Below, in pieces: positions 18,434-27,631 of a DNA stretch of 64,000 nucleotides. A program made the translations under genes and the position numbers. The notes beneath the pieces were generated by a model that ran no database searches, was not told the origin of the DNA, and worked only from the letters and a program-made list of their open reading frames with translations. Location: positions 21,622 to 85,621 of the forward strand of contig NZ_JANSHI010000013.1 in the NCBI RefSeq assembly GCF_047461615.1, written 5' to 3'. Within the stretch, counting starts at the first letter, position 1, and each line of letters begins with the position of its first letter. The DNA comes from Thermostichus sp047461615. GTDB lineage: Bacteria; Cyanobacteriota; Cyanobacteriia; Thermostichales; Thermostichaceae.

Positions 18434-19935
18434 TCCCGACCGCAGCCGTAGCGCCAGGCCTCTCGCCGCCGTTTCCAGAAGTAGTCTTGTGGGTCCACTT
18501 CCAGGCGGTCGGCTAGACTTTGCAAGAGCTCGTAGAGGCCAAGGGCGGCAAAGTGCCCCACCCAGTCCAGCAGCTCCGGCAGCCCCAGCCGAGGCAGGAG
18601 CGCGGCCACCAGTGCCGGATCTCGCCTCATCACCCCCCACAGGGCCTGGGCCAAGCCGCCAAGCTGCACCACATCCTGCAAAAAGGGCTGCACCACCTGG
18701 GGTCCGGCGGCAACCATGGCTTCAAATACCCTGCTCAACAGGCGGTTAATGCTATGGGGATCCCAGTTTTCCTCTCCCAAAGGAGGGATCATTGCCTTCT
18801 GAAACAGCCAGGTTACCGCCAAATTGGGCTGGTAGGGCTGCAGCAGGGCCAGGGCCGCCCGATCCAACTGCCGCTGGGCTAGAGCCTCGTGGATTCCCTG
18901 TTGCAGACGATCCAGATGGCGCAACATTGCCCCAAAGCCGCCAAAGCTCAAAGGCGACTGGCTGCCGCTACTGTCTCCTACTGCCAGAAGGCGATCCCAG
19001 GGCAGTTGCAGCGGGCTGCGCCGGTAGGCGGGGAAAACGCCACACAGCTTGCGCACCCAGCGGATTTGCTCCAGCTCAACCCCCTGGTAGGCAGGGAGCA
19101 GCCGGCAGTAGTCTTGCCAGAGCCTCTCTAGACTCGGTCGGCGGGGATCCCGGTCGCAGTAGGTAAACAGATAGGTGGTGCGCCCATCGCGGGCGGGGAA
19201 GGCCTCCCAGAAGGGCTGGTAGCCGTTCTGGGCTGGGGTAAAGCTGTAGAACAGATCCCCCGTGGGTTGCTCCGGCAGACCCTGGGCACAGGATCCCACC
19301 ACCAGACAGACGCTGTCCGGCGGCTGCCCTTGGCGAGCCTGGGCCACGATGGGGGAGCGGTGCCCCATGGCATCCACCAAGAGCTGGGCGCTGAGCTGGC
19401 CGGTGATAGTCTCGATGCGGATCCCGTCGGGGTGGATTGTGGCGCCAAGAAAGCCAGTTTGCTCCTGCAACTGCCCTCCCCAGTCTAGGAAGTGCTGCTT
19501 GAGGAACTCCAGCAAGCTGACTGGATCCACGCCTACATTGAGCACCCCTTCCACCCACCAGGTGGGGCCCTCCCCAAAGCCAATGCGCCCTCGGGGGTAG
19601 TGGGTCACCTGCACCGCCTCCCATTCGGTTGGGGTGAGCAGCTCCAGCTCCAACAGCACTTGTAGCTCCCGCCGGGAGGTGTTCCACTCCTGCTCCCGCC
19701 CCCGCAGGATGCCGCGCTCGATTAGGATCACCCGCCAGCCCCGCTTGGCCAAGGCCGATCCCAAGAGAAGCCCCAGGGTGCCGCCGGCAATCACCACATC
19801 GGCATCCGGGCTGCCCAGGCTCTCAGAACAGCAGTGAACCACCGCCGGAGGCAGCACCGTTGGTTTCTGCCGCAGGGATCCCCACCAGGCCTCCAAGGCA
19901 GGCAGAGTTTCAGGTGGGGAGACGAGTTCAGCCAT
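18400..19935 (-). CDS. cruP: CruP-like FAD-dependent oxidoreductase (lycopene cyclase family paralogue)
   Basis: A 511-residue flavoprotein. DADVVIAGGTLGLLLGSALAKRGW near residues 44-67 is the dinucleotide-binding fold, and GREQEWNTSRRELQ follows, as in the CruA/CruP family. Other conserved parts are LLVDAMGHRSPIV, CLVVGSCAQG, FWEAFPARDGRTTYLFTY and LLAVGDSSGSQSPLSFGGFG. CruA is a lycopene cyclase. CruP is its paralogue in cyanobacteria and plants and has been linked to limiting carotenoid epoxidation and oxidative stress. CruP is favoured by overall resemblance; CruA is the alternative. A cruG-like carotenoid glycosyltransferase lies at 42937-44151. Confidence 0.78.
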   Translation of the reverse strand: MAELVSPPETLPALEAWWGSLRQKPTVLPPAVVHCCSESLGSPDADVVIAGGTLGLLLGSALAKRGWRVILIERGILRGREQEWNTSRRELQVLLELELLTPTEWEAVQVTHYPRGRIGFGEGPTWWVEGVLNVGVDPVSLLEFLKQHFLDWGGQLQEQTGFLGATIHPDGIRIETITGQLSAQLLVDAMGHRSPIVAQARQGQPPDSVCLVVGSCAQGLPEQPTGDLFYSFTPAQNGYQPFWEAFPARDGRTTYLFTYCDRDPRRPSLERLWQDYCRLLPAYQGVELEQIRWVRKLCGVFPAYRRSPLQLPWDRLLAVGDSSGSQSPLSFGGFGAMLRHLDRLQQGIHEALAQRQLDRAALALLQPYQPNLAVTWLFQKAMIPPLGEENWDPHSINRLLSRVFEAMVAAGPQVVQPFLQDVVQLGGLAQALWGVMRRDPALVAALLPRLGLPELLDWVGHFAALGLYELLQSLADRLEVDPQDYFWKRRREAWRYGCGRDYLFWPYTTTP

Positions 19936-19951
19936 GGCGGGAAGGACTAGG

Positions 19952-21280
19952 CTAGACCAAGCCGCGGCTGCGGAGGCGACGGTAGATCAAAGCCAGCGTA
20001 TCCGCCTCGCCCACGTTGCCCGGAAACAGCACCACCGGCAAGCTGGGAAAGCGGGGATGGTCTGCTGGCGTGAGCACCATGGAGATCCCTGGGTAGATCT
20101 GCCCCAGCAGCCGCACCGCTGGCAGGTTGAGGCCAACGCTGAGGATGTTGTTGGAGGTAATGCCGCCCTTGCTGATGAGATAGCCGATTCCTTCCGGCAG
20201 CCCCTGCACAATGGCCATCAACAGGCGGGAAACTCTCTGCCCAAAGGCCAGGCGTGCCTCCGGGTTGGCGCCGTCAAACCCCACTTCTTCCCGGCTGGTG
20301 TAGACCACCGGCGTCAGGCCCTGCCCGTAGGCGCGGTGGACTTGCTCCAAGATTGCCGGCAGCAGCTCGGCTTCCTTCCCCGCCTCCAAGAGCCGCCTTA
20401 CCTCCACCTCGATGCCCTGGATCCCTGGCTCCTGGAGCAGGCGGGCCAACTGCTGGCTGGTCTTTTGGACATGGGATCCCACGATCACTACCCCTGGCCG
20501 GTCAGAGCGGACAAACTGCCCCATCTCCTCTGGCGGAACTGGCTGCGGCGGCAACTGGGCCAAAGCCGTCAAGAGGCTGGCGGCGCTGCGAAACAAAAAG
20601 CGCTTCCCCTGCTCTATGGCCGCCCAGACATCCTGGGCAAAACGATCCAGATCTGCCTGGGTTTCTCCATCCACCACACAGCAGACATTCCCCCCTAGGC
20701 CTAAAAGCTGCTCCAGACAGCCAGCGCGAATCTGCTCCAGGGTCAATCGCACCACCTGCTCGGCCCGGATCCGCCCCTGGGTCTTTTCCTGCACATACTC
20801 GGGCAAATAGCTGTGGTGGTAGCCAAACACCGCATCGCGGGCAAACTCCGTCTCATGGACTGGCACCCAGCGGCCCTCCACCCGTAGATAATGGACACTG
20901 TTGCGGGTGATGCGTCCTCCTTCAAAAAAGGCCGGCACCAGAAAGTGGGCATCAAAAGGCCCCAGCTCCGCCGCCATCACATCCGTCTCCAAGGGATAGT
21001 GCCCGCGCAGCGTCGAGTCGGAGCGGCTGATGAAAAGGGCCCGCTCCCACCCCAGCTCTCCCATGGCCTGCTTCAGGGCCCGGCAGACCGACCGCGTCAC
21101 CTCGGCAGCCTCCGCCGCTGGCATGGATCGCGTGTTGGTGAGGATAAAGCGAATTGGCGAGCTATCCTGTAACCCCAACTTGAGCGTTTCCAGATCCCAG
21201 CGGGTCAGCAGCAGGCAGCTATGGACAGTCTGGGATCCGGTAGGGTCATCGTCCAAAACGACAATGGGGAGACGGCTCAT
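19952..21280 (-). CDS. Four-carbon acid sugar kinase family protein (DUF1537)
   Basis: A 442-residue protein. The N-terminus IVVLDDDPTGSQT carries the acidic DDDPTG substrate-binding motif. The middle has ISRSDSTLRGHYPLE, and the C-terminal nucleotide-binding domain has LISKGGITSNNIL and VLFPGNVGE. Members phosphorylate four-carbon acid sugars such as erythronate or threonate in other bacteria. No partner dehydrogenase or isomerase gene is next to it, so the cyanobacterial substrate is unknown. It ends 16 bases before the cruP-like gene on the same strand and may be cotranscribed with it. Confidence 0.85.
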   Translation of the reverse strand: MSRLPIVVLDDDPTGSQTVHSCLLLTRWDLETLKLGLQDSSPIRFILTNTRSMPAAEAAEVTRSVCRALKQAMGELGWERALFISRSDSTLRGHYPLETDVMAAELGPFDAHFLVPAFFEGGRITRNSVHYLRVEGRWVPVHETEFARDAVFGYHHSYLPEYVQEKTQGRIRAEQVVRLTLEQIRAGCLEQLLGLGGNVCCVVDGETQADLDRFAQDVWAAIEQGKRFLFRSAASLLTALAQLPPQPVPPEEMGQFVRSDRPGVVIVGSHVQKTSQQLARLLQEPGIQGIEVEVRRLLEAGKEAELLPAILEQVHRAYGQGLTPVVYTSREEVGFDGANPEARLAFGQRVSRLLMAIVQGLPEGIGYLISKGGITSNNILSVGLNLPAVRLLGQIYPGISMVLTPADHPRFPSLPVVLFPGNVGEADTLALIYRRLRSRGLV

Positions 21281-21323
21281 CCCTGTCCTCCAGCGCGGAG
21301 AGTGGGAGCCAGTTTTCCACTGC

Positions 21324-21410
21324 TCAAGAAAAGTTTGCCATGATCAAGAAAAGTTTGCCATGATCAAGATCTAAGATGAAATTTGCAGAGATCTAAAATG
21401 AAATTTACAG
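21324..21410 (+). repeat. Two adjoining tandem repeat pairs upstream of phoU
   Basis: Two perfect 20-bp units, TCAAGAAAAGTTTGCCATGA, occupy 21324-21343 and 21344-21363, followed by TCAAGA. Then two 22-bp units at 21367-21388 and 21389-21410 begin AGATCTAA and differ at two positions. Across the array AARTTTRC recurs four times (21331, 21351, 21379, 21401). It lies between divergent genes, 46 bases before phoU. A binding array for a Pho-type regulator is a possible reading, not shown by the sequence. Confidence 0.8.
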
Positions 21411-21456
21411 GCTCTGGAAGCTGCAAACGACAGCGGCTATTCCCAGGGAGAAAGCC

Positions 21457-22098
21457 ATGGGGCAAGCTGAGCTGCAACTTCAGATCAAGCGGATTCAGCA
21501 GGATGTGCTGCGCATGGGGGCGCTGGCGGAAAAATCGCTGGTCTTGGCTCAGCAAGCCCTCTTTGAACAGAACTTAGCTGCCGCCGAACAGGCCATCGAC
21601 CAAGACAAGCAAATCGACCGCTTCTATCGTCAAATCGAGAAAGACTGTATTGACCTCATCGCCTTGCGCTCGCCAGTGGCGCGGGATCTGCGCTGGATCA
21701 GCACCCTGATGCAGCTGGTTCGGGATCTGGAGCGAATTGGCGACTACGCCAAAGACTTGGCTGAGGTGGCTTTGCGCCTGGCTCTCTACCCCCCGCCGCC
21801 CCAGCTGGGGCGCATTCGCGTGATGATGCGGCGCTGCCAGAAAATGCTCAGCCACAGTCTTGCGGCCCTGACGGAATTGGATGCCGAGCTGGGCCGACAA
21901 CTCAAGCGGGAGGACGACGCCGTTGATGAAGATTACACCAACCTTTACAATACGTTGGCGCAGCAGTCTGACGTCAAGGGATCCATCGAGCCTATCCTAT
22001 TGATGTTGCTGGCTATTCGCTACCTGGAGCGGCTAGCTGACCACAGCACCAACATTGGCCAGCGGGTGGCGTTCATCGTCACGGGCCACCGCGACTAG
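21457..22098 (+). CDS. phoU: Phosphate signalling protein PhoU
   Basis: A 213-residue all-helical protein with two PhoU repeats (about 15-100 and 118-205). Metal-cluster motifs with repeated acidic residues are visible in LERIGDYAKDLAE and LERLADHSTNIGQR, the expected ExxxDxxxN-type sites. PhoU holds the phosphate sensor kinase in check when phosphate is plentiful, and the cyanobacterial form SphU acts on SphS. A SphS-like kinase is encoded at 1284-2543. AGGGAG precedes the ATG. No Pst transporter genes are nearby, so this phoU stands alone, with a repeat array in its upstream region. Confidence 0.93.
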   Translation: MGQAELQLQIKRIQQDVLRMGALAEKSLVLAQQALFEQNLAAAEQAIDQDKQIDRFYRQIEKDCIDLIALRSPVARDLRWISTLMQLVRDLERIGDYAKDLAEVALRLALYPPPPQLGRIRVMMRRCQKMLSHSLAALTELDAELGRQLKREDDAVDEDYTNLYNTLAQQSDVKGSIEPILLMLLAIRYLERLADHSTNIGQRVAFIVTGHRD

Positions 22099-22146
22099 CT
22101 TCAAGGCGTTGAGTTTGCAGGTTCTGCTCCTCTCTGCTTCCCTGCA

Positions 22147-24438
22147 ATGGACTTCTCTCGGATTTTTCATCATTTTCTCTCCCAACCTGCCGAGCAATGG
22201 AGCGATAGAGAGACCCTGCTAGCCCTTGTGCCAACTTCTGACCCCGAAGCAGTGGCAATGCTGGACATTGCCCTCGATGGACTAGTGCGGGCGGGGTTTC
22301 TTGAACGAGCGGGGGATCCGCCTCGCTACCGGCGTAAGCCGGATGAATCCTTGGTTGTGGGGCGGTTGCGCTGCTCCAACAAGGGCTTTTGCTTTGCCGT
22401 TCGGGATGAACCGGGGGCAGAGGACGTGTACATCCACGGCAGCAACCTCAATGGCGCTTGGAATGGCGACCAAGTGATAGCCCGGATTACCAAAGAAGGC
22501 AATCGCCGCCGCAGCCCTGAGGGAGAGGTGGTGGCTGTAGTGGAGCGAGCCAACCCTACGCTGGTGGGCCGCCTCAAGCAGACGGAGGAAGGCTTTCGGG
22601 TAGTGCCCCTGGATGACCGGCTGCCGTTTGAGCTCGTCTTGAGCGAGCCGGATCCCTCCTCCCCAGCGCCTGTTTCTGAGCTGGCTGAAGGTCGGCTGGC
22701 CTATGTGGAGGTGAAGCGCTACCCCCTTGGCAACCTGCCGCCGGTGGGCAGCATCCGCAAGATTTTGGGCCATGGTCCCGAGGCTTCTATCGACGTGGAT
22801 CTGGTCTGCTGTAAGTACGACCTGCCCCAGGAGTTTCCCCCGGCGGTGTTGGAAGCGGCAGCAGCCTTGCCCAAAAAGCTAAGCCGCTCCGACCAGAAGG
22901 GCCGTCTGGATCTACGGGATTGGTTTTGCATCACCCTAGAACCGCTGGACTTGCAGCACCCCCACGGCCTCGAGCCCAATGTGGCCGTCTCCCTCCAGCG
23001 GCAAGAAGAGGGCCACTGGCTGCTAGGGGTGCACATTGCCGACGTGGCCCACTGGCTGGATCCGGATCACCCGCTGGAGCAGGAGGCGCAGCGGCGCACC
23101 GCCACGGTTTACCTGGATAGCGTGGTGCTGCCCCTTTTCCCGCCGGAAGTGCATAGCCGCCTGGCTCTCTTGCCGCAGCAGGAGCGCCTGGCCTATTCGC
23201 TGCTAATCACCATTGACGCCGAGGGGGTGGTGCGGAACTTCGAGATCCACCCCAGCCTGGTGCGGTCACGGGCCCACCTCTCCTACGGCCAGGTGCAGGC
23301 GCTTTTGGCCACTGCTGCGGATCTTGGCCCCGAGGAGGAGGTGCCAGAATTGATGGCCCTGCTGCAAAACCTGCTCCGTCTTAGCCAAATCCTGCGGGTC
23401 AAGCGCCACCAAGCCGGCGGGTTCGACCTGCCGCTTTTGGACCTGCTCACCCCCTACTCTGCCGACGAGAGCGGCTACGGGCCCCTCCTGATTAGCGATC
23501 GCCTTGGCGCCCACGCCCTGATGACCGAAATGCTTCTGCTGGCCAACCAAGTTCTGGGCCACCACCTGCGCCGGCTGGGGATCCCCTCTTTGGCCCGGGT
23601 GCAGAAGCCCCCCACCGCCGAGGCCCTGCAGAACTTCCTGCGCCTGGCCAACGCCATGAAGCTGGATCTGAACTTGCAGGAGCCGGAGACGGTAACGCTG
23701 GCCGATTGGCAGCGGATCTGTGCCCGCATCACTGCCCCCGATGTGTTGGCCGCAGGGACTAGCCCAGCCTTGGTGGCCCAGCTGTTGGCTACTCTGCCCC
23801 CCGTCGAGTATTGCCTGCAGCCTCTGCAGGATGGACATTTTGGCCTGGGTCTCAAAGAGCCCTATGCCTCTTTTACTGCCCCTTTGCGCCGCTATGCCGA
23901 TTTGCTCAACTTGCGGGCTCTGGGTCTGGCTCTAAGCAAAGGGCGCAATCGGCGTAGCCCTCGCTCCAAAACCGTGGTGGATCTGCACAGCCCCAGCGGC
24001 TACGACCAACTTGATTGGCAGGTGCTGCCGCCAAAAGTGCAGGAGGAGTGGCAGGCCTTTCTCCAAGCGCAACTGCCCAAAATCCAGGCGGGGTATCAGC
24101 TCCACCAACAGGCAGAGCGGGAGCTGATGGGCTTGAAGCGGTGCGAGTTTATGCAAAAACACCTCGGGGAGACGTTCCCCGGCCTGATCGTCAGCGTCCA
24201 GAGCTACGGCTTTTTCGTGCTGGTAGACCCCATTTTGGCAGAAGGGCTGGTGCGGGTGAGCACCTTGAAAAACGATTGGTACGAATACCGCAAACAAGCC
24301 CTGGTGGGGCGAAAAACCCGGCGCCAGTTCCGCCTTGGGGACCGGGTGGAGGTGCAGGTCAAGAACGTGGATTACTACCGCCAACAGATTGACCTGGCGG
24401 TGATTGGCGAGGGACGGCCCTGCGAAGAGGAGGAATGA
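22147..24438 (+). CDS. RNase II/R (RNB) family protein lacking catalytic aspartates, Zam-like
   Basis: A 763-residue protein with the layout of RNase R: helix-turn-helix-like N-terminus, cold-shock domain (about 70-125, GRLRCSNKGFCFAVRD), a second OB region, RNB domain (about 250-600) and a C-terminal S1 domain (about 673-755). In active RNB enzymes the RNB domain opens with a TIDxxDARDFDDA-type motif whose Asp residues bind Mg. Here the aligned stretch is ITLEPLDLQHPHGLEPN, so these aspartates are missing, while the following GVHIADVAHWL is kept. Hydrolysis by the usual mechanism is unlikely. It resembles the cyanobacterial Zam protein (acetazolamide resistance) in type; orthology is inferred. 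It follows phoU by 48 bases. Confidence 0.82.
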   Translation: MDFSRIFHHFLSQPAEQWSDRETLLALVPTSDPEAVAMLDIALDGLVRAGFLERAGDPPRYRRKPDESLVVGRLRCSNKGFCFAVRDEPGAEDVYIHGSNLNGAWNGDQVIARITKEGNRRRSPEGEVVAVVERANPTLVGRLKQTEEGFRVVPLDDRLPFELVLSEPDPSSPAPVSELAEGRLAYVEVKRYPLGNLPPVGSIRKILGHGPEASIDVDLVCCKYDLPQEFPPAVLEAAAALPKKLSRSDQKGRLDLRDWFCITLEPLDLQHPHGLEPNVAVSLQRQEEGHWLLGVHIADVAHWLDPDHPLEQEAQRRTATVYLDSVVLPLFPPEVHSRLALLPQQERLAYSLLITIDAEGVVRNFEIHPSLVRSRAHLSYGQVQALLATAADLGPEEEVPELMALLQNLLRLSQILRVKRHQAGGFDLPLLDLLTPYSADESGYGPLLISDRLGAHALMTEMLLLANQVLGHHLRRLGIPSLARVQKPPTAEALQNFLRLANAMKLDLNLQEPETVTLADWQRICARITAPDVLAAGTSPALVAQLLATLPPVEYCLQPLQDGHFGLGLKEPYASFTAPLRRYADLLNLRALGLALSKGRNRRSPRSKTVVDLHSPSGYDQLDWQVLPPKVQEEWQAFLQAQLPKIQAGYQLHQQAERELMGLKRCEFMQKHLGETFPGLIVSVQSYGFFVLVDPILAEGLVRVSTLKNDWYEYRKQALVGRKTRRQFRLGDRVEVQVKNVDYYRQQIDLAVIGEGRPCEEEE

Positions 24439-24532
24439 GGCGGGGATCCCTCCCCCGAGGGACGGTTGTTACGAACTCCAACTTTGGCCCAATGGGCGAT
24501 ATCTGGATTGAGAGAACAACTTGCGAACTCCT

Positions 24533-27175
24533 ATGCAGCCCACCAATCCCAACCAATTTACCGAGAAAGCCTGGAGCGCCCTGGTTCAATCCCAGGATGT
24601 AGCCCGACGCCACCAACAGCAGCAGTTGGAAACCGAGCACCTGCTTATCTCGCTTTTGGACCAAGAGGGCGGCCTTACCCCAATAATTCTGCAGCGGGCT
24701 GGCATTGAGCCAAGGCGGGTGCGGGATCGTGTCGAGGCTTTCATCAACCAGCAGCCAAAATTGGCGCGGGTGGATCAGCTCTACCTGGGCCGCGGCCTGG
24801 AGACCACCCTGGATCGGGCCGAGGAGTTTCGCAAAGAGTATGGCGATGATTTCATCTCGGTGGAGCACCTGCTCCTAGGAGCCCTAGACGACGAGCGGGT
24901 GGGCAAGCGGGTTCTAGCACCCCTGGGCTTGACGGTCGAGCGCCTTAAACCCGTCATTCAGCAAGTGCGAGGCAAGCAGCGGGTTACCGACAAAAACCCG
25001 GAGGCCCGCTACGAAGCCCTGGAGCGCTATGGCCGCGACCTTACCAAGGCTGCTCGCGAAGGGAAGCTGGATCCGGTCATTGGGCGGGACGAGGAGATCC
25101 GCCGGGTCATTCAGGTGCTCTCCCGCCGCACCAAAAACAACCCCGTGCTCATCGGCGAGCCGGGCGTGGGCAAAACCGCCATTGTCGAGGGCCTGGCCCA
25201 GCGCATCAACCGGGGAGATGTGCCGGAGTCGTTGAAAAACCGGCGGGTCATTGCCTTGGACATGGGATCCCTGATTGCTGGGGCCAAGTACCGCGGCGAA
25301 TTTGAAGATCGCCTCAAGGCCGTGCTGAAGGAGGTTACCGAATCGGAGGGCCAGATCATCCTCTTCATTGACGAGCTGCACACGGTGGTAGGGGCAGGGG
25401 CCGCCGAGGGAGCCATGGATGCTGGCAACCTGCTCAAGCCCATGCTGGCCCGCGGTGAATTGCGCTGCATTGGCGCCACCACCCTGGATGAGTACCGCAA
25501 GTACATTGAAAAAGACGCTGCCCTGGAGCGCCGCTTCCAGCCGGTGTATGTGGATCAGCCCTCCGTGGAAGACACCATCTCCATCCTGCGCGGCCTCAAG
25601 GAGCGCTACGAGCTGCACCACGGAGTAAAAATCAGCGATTCGGCCCTGGTGGCAGCGGCGGTTCTCTCCAACCGCTACATTTCCGAGCGCTTTTTGCCCG
25701 ACAAGGCCATTGACCTAGTGGATGAGGCAGCGGCCAAGCTCAAGATGGAGATTACCTCCAAGCCCGTCGAGCTAGACGAGATTGACCGGCGCATCATGCA
25801 ACTGCAGATGGAGGAGCTCTCCCTCAAGAAAGAAGATGACCCCGCCTCCAAGGAGCGCCTGGGCAAAATTGAGCAGGAGCTAGCCAACTTGATGGAGCGG
25901 CAGCGGGAGCTGAGCGCCCGTTGGCAAATGGAAAAAGAGGCCATCGAGCGCCTGCAAAACCTCAAGGCCGAACGGGACGCTGTCAAGCTGCAGATTGAGC
26001 AAGCCGAGCAGAAGTACGACCTCAATCGGGCTGCCGAGCTCAAATACGGCAAGCTGATGGAGCTGGAGCGCCAAATCCAAGAACAGGAGGCCTACCTGGC
26101 CAAGCTGCAGGCCAACGGCGAGCCCTTGCTGCGGGAACAGGTGACGCCCGAAGACATTGCCGAGATTGTTTCCCGCTGGACCGGGATCCCGGTCACTAGC
26201 CTAATGGAGTCGGAAAAGCAAAAGCTGCTGCGCCTAGAAGCCCATTTGCACCAGCGGGTGGTGGGCCAAGACGAGGCGGTAGCGGCAGTAGCGGCAGCCA
26301 TCCGGCGGGCTCGGGCCGGCCTCAAGGATCCCAATCGGCCCATTGGCTCGTTCCTGTTCATGGGCCCCACTGGCGTCGGCAAAACCGAGCTGGCCCGCGC
26401 CTTGGCAGAATTCCTCTTCGACAGCTCCGAGGCAATGGTGCGCCTCGACATGTCGGAGTATATGGAGAAACACTCGGTCTCCCGCCTCATCGGCGCTCCG
26501 CCGGGCTATGTGGGCTACGAAGAAGGCGGGCAGCTTTCCGAAGCGGTGCGGCGCCGCCCCTACTCGGTGGTGCTCTTTGACGAGGTGGAAAAAGCCCATC
26601 CCGATGTTTTCAACATCCTGCTGCAGGTGCTTGATGATGGCCGCATCACCGACTCCCAGGGCAGGACGGTAGACTTCAAAAACACCATCATCATCATGAC
26701 CAGTAACATTGGCAGCGAGCTCATCCTAGAAATCGGGGGCGACGAAAGCCGCTACGAGGAGATGAAAAGCCAGGTGCTGACTCTGTTGCGGCAGCACTTC
26801 CGGCCGGAGTTCCTCAACCGCGTGGACGAGATCATCATCTTCCACGCCCTCACCCGAGAGCAAATCCGCCAGATCGTCAGCCTGCAGATGCGGCGGGTGG
26901 AGCAGTTGCTGGCGGATCAGCAAATCGAGCTCCTGCTTACCGAAGAGGCCAAGAGCTACTTGGCCGAACTGGGCTACGACCCCATGTTTGGTGCTCGCCC
27001 GCTGAAGCGGGTGATTCAGCGGGAGATCGAAAACCCCATCGCCACCAAGCTGCTGGAAAACGAGTTCCTGCCCGGCGACCGCATCTTGGTGGATGTGGCC
27101 AACGAGCGGCTGGTCTTCCGCAAGATTGGCTCTCAGCCCCGCCAGGAGCCGCCTGCGGCCGTAGCCGTCAGCTAG
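24533..27175 (+). CDS. clpB: ClpB disaggregase
   Basis: An 880-residue Hsp100 ATPase that pulls proteins out of aggregates with DnaK. It has the N-domain (1-150), NBD1 with Walker A GEPGVGKT near 207, a long coiled-coil middle domain (about 410-530), and NBD2 with Walker A GPTGVGKT near 611. The middle domain distinguishes ClpB from ClpC and ClpA. The ATG at 24533 gives the family start MQPTNPNQFTEKAW; an in-frame TTG lies four codons earlier. Cyanobacteria often have two clpB copies; this one looks like the conserved form. The 94 bases upstream show no clear CIRCE element. The convergent DsrE gene ends five bases after it. Confidence 0.96.
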   Translation: MQPTNPNQFTEKAWSALVQSQDVARRHQQQQLETEHLLISLLDQEGGLTPIILQRAGIEPRRVRDRVEAFINQQPKLARVDQLYLGRGLETTLDRAEEFRKEYGDDFISVEHLLLGALDDERVGKRVLAPLGLTVERLKPVIQQVRGKQRVTDKNPEARYEALERYGRDLTKAAREGKLDPVIGRDEEIRRVIQVLSRRTKNNPVLIGEPGVGKTAIVEGLAQRINRGDVPESLKNRRVIALDMGSLIAGAKYRGEFEDRLKAVLKEVTESEGQIILFIDELHTVVGAGAAEGAMDAGNLLKPMLARGELRCIGATTLDEYRKYIEKDAALERRFQPVYVDQPSVEDTISILRGLKERYELHHGVKISDSALVAAAVLSNRYISERFLPDKAIDLVDEAAAKLKMEITSKPVELDEIDRRIMQLQMEELSLKKEDDPASKERLGKIEQELANLMERQRELSARWQMEKEAIERLQNLKAERDAVKLQIEQAEQKYDLNRAAELKYGKLMELERQIQEQEAYLAKLQANGEPLLREQVTPEDIAEIVSRWTGIPVTSLMESEKQKLLRLEAHLHQRVVGQDEAVAAVAAAIRRARAGLKDPNRPIGSFLFMGPTGVGKTELARALAEFLFDSSEAMVRLDMSEYMEKHSVSRLIGAPPGYVGYEEGGQLSEAVRRRPYSVVLFDEVEKAHPDVFNILLQVLDDGRITDSQGRTVDFKNTIIIMTSNIGSELILEIGGDESRYEEMKSQVLTLLRQHFRPEFLNRVDEIIIFHALTREQIRQIVSLQMRRVEQLLADQQIELLLTEEAKSYLAELGYDPMFGARPLKRVIQREIENPIATKLLENEFLPGDRILVDVANERLVFRKIGSQPRQEPPAAVAVS

Positions 27176-27180
27176 GCCTG

Positions 27181-27582
27181 TTACAAGCTGATCACTTGGT
27201 CAGGTGGGTTGTCTTTCAAGGCCGCGTAGAGGTCGGGGAAGCAGCCCACCTGCACGCCTTTAACCACGTTTTTGGGAACGCAGTAGCCCGGCTCCTTGCG
27301 TCCACGTCCCTGGGCGTCGCACCACTTGGGTTCCCCTTCCGCCAGGTTGCGCTCCAGGGCGCACATATCGCACATCATCAGCAAAATGTTTTGCGCTTCG
27401 GCAATCTTGGCTAGGCCCTCGCCGATGGGATCCCCCTGCCGCAAGACAAAGCAGTTGTCGTCGAAAAAGAACATGCCCACCACTTCTGCGCCGTGGACTC
27501 CCGCCTCAAGCTGCGGCAGGATCATCTGGCCTAGCTTGTAGGTGCCGCCGCGGGGGCTAATGAATACGTAAGCAACTTTCAC
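27181..27582 (-). CDS. DsrE-family protein
   Basis: A 133-residue protein beginning VKVAYVFISPRGGTYKLGQ. The fold pattern and MFFFDDNCFVLRQGDP point to the DsrE/DsrF-like family, small proteins often linked to sulfur transfer or redox. Conserved cysteines occur in DDNCF, MMCDMCALE, PKWCD, GYCVPKN and VGCFP, an unusually cysteine-rich set for its size. Function is unknown. The start is taken as the GTG at 27582, with GGAG about ten bases upstream; the frame stays open to 27621. A perfect 10-bp tandem repeat lies 30 bases upstream of the start. Confidence 0.75.
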   Translation of the reverse strand: MKVAYVFISPRGGTYKLGQMILPQLEAGVHGAEVVGMFFFDDNCFVLRQGDPIGEGLAKIAEAQNILLMMCDMCALERNLAEGEPKWCDAQGRGRKEPGYCVPKNVVKGVQVGCFPDLYAALKDNPPDQVISL

Positions 27583-27611
27583 GGCTAATTTGCTCCAATC
27601 GTCACCAGTTA

Positions 27612-27631
27612 TGATTATCACTGATTATCAC
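27612..27631 (-). repeat. 10-bp perfect tandem repeat upstream of the DsrE-family gene
   Basis: On the minus strand GTGATAATCA occurs twice in a row. Each unit contains GATAAT, which resembles a -10 box. Position and sequence suit a promoter or operator for the DsrE-family gene, but no matching -35 element is clear. Confidence 0.5.

Noticed and set aside
21324..21410. Short CRISPR array
   Set aside because: The repeats are directly adjacent with no spacers and there are no cas genes.
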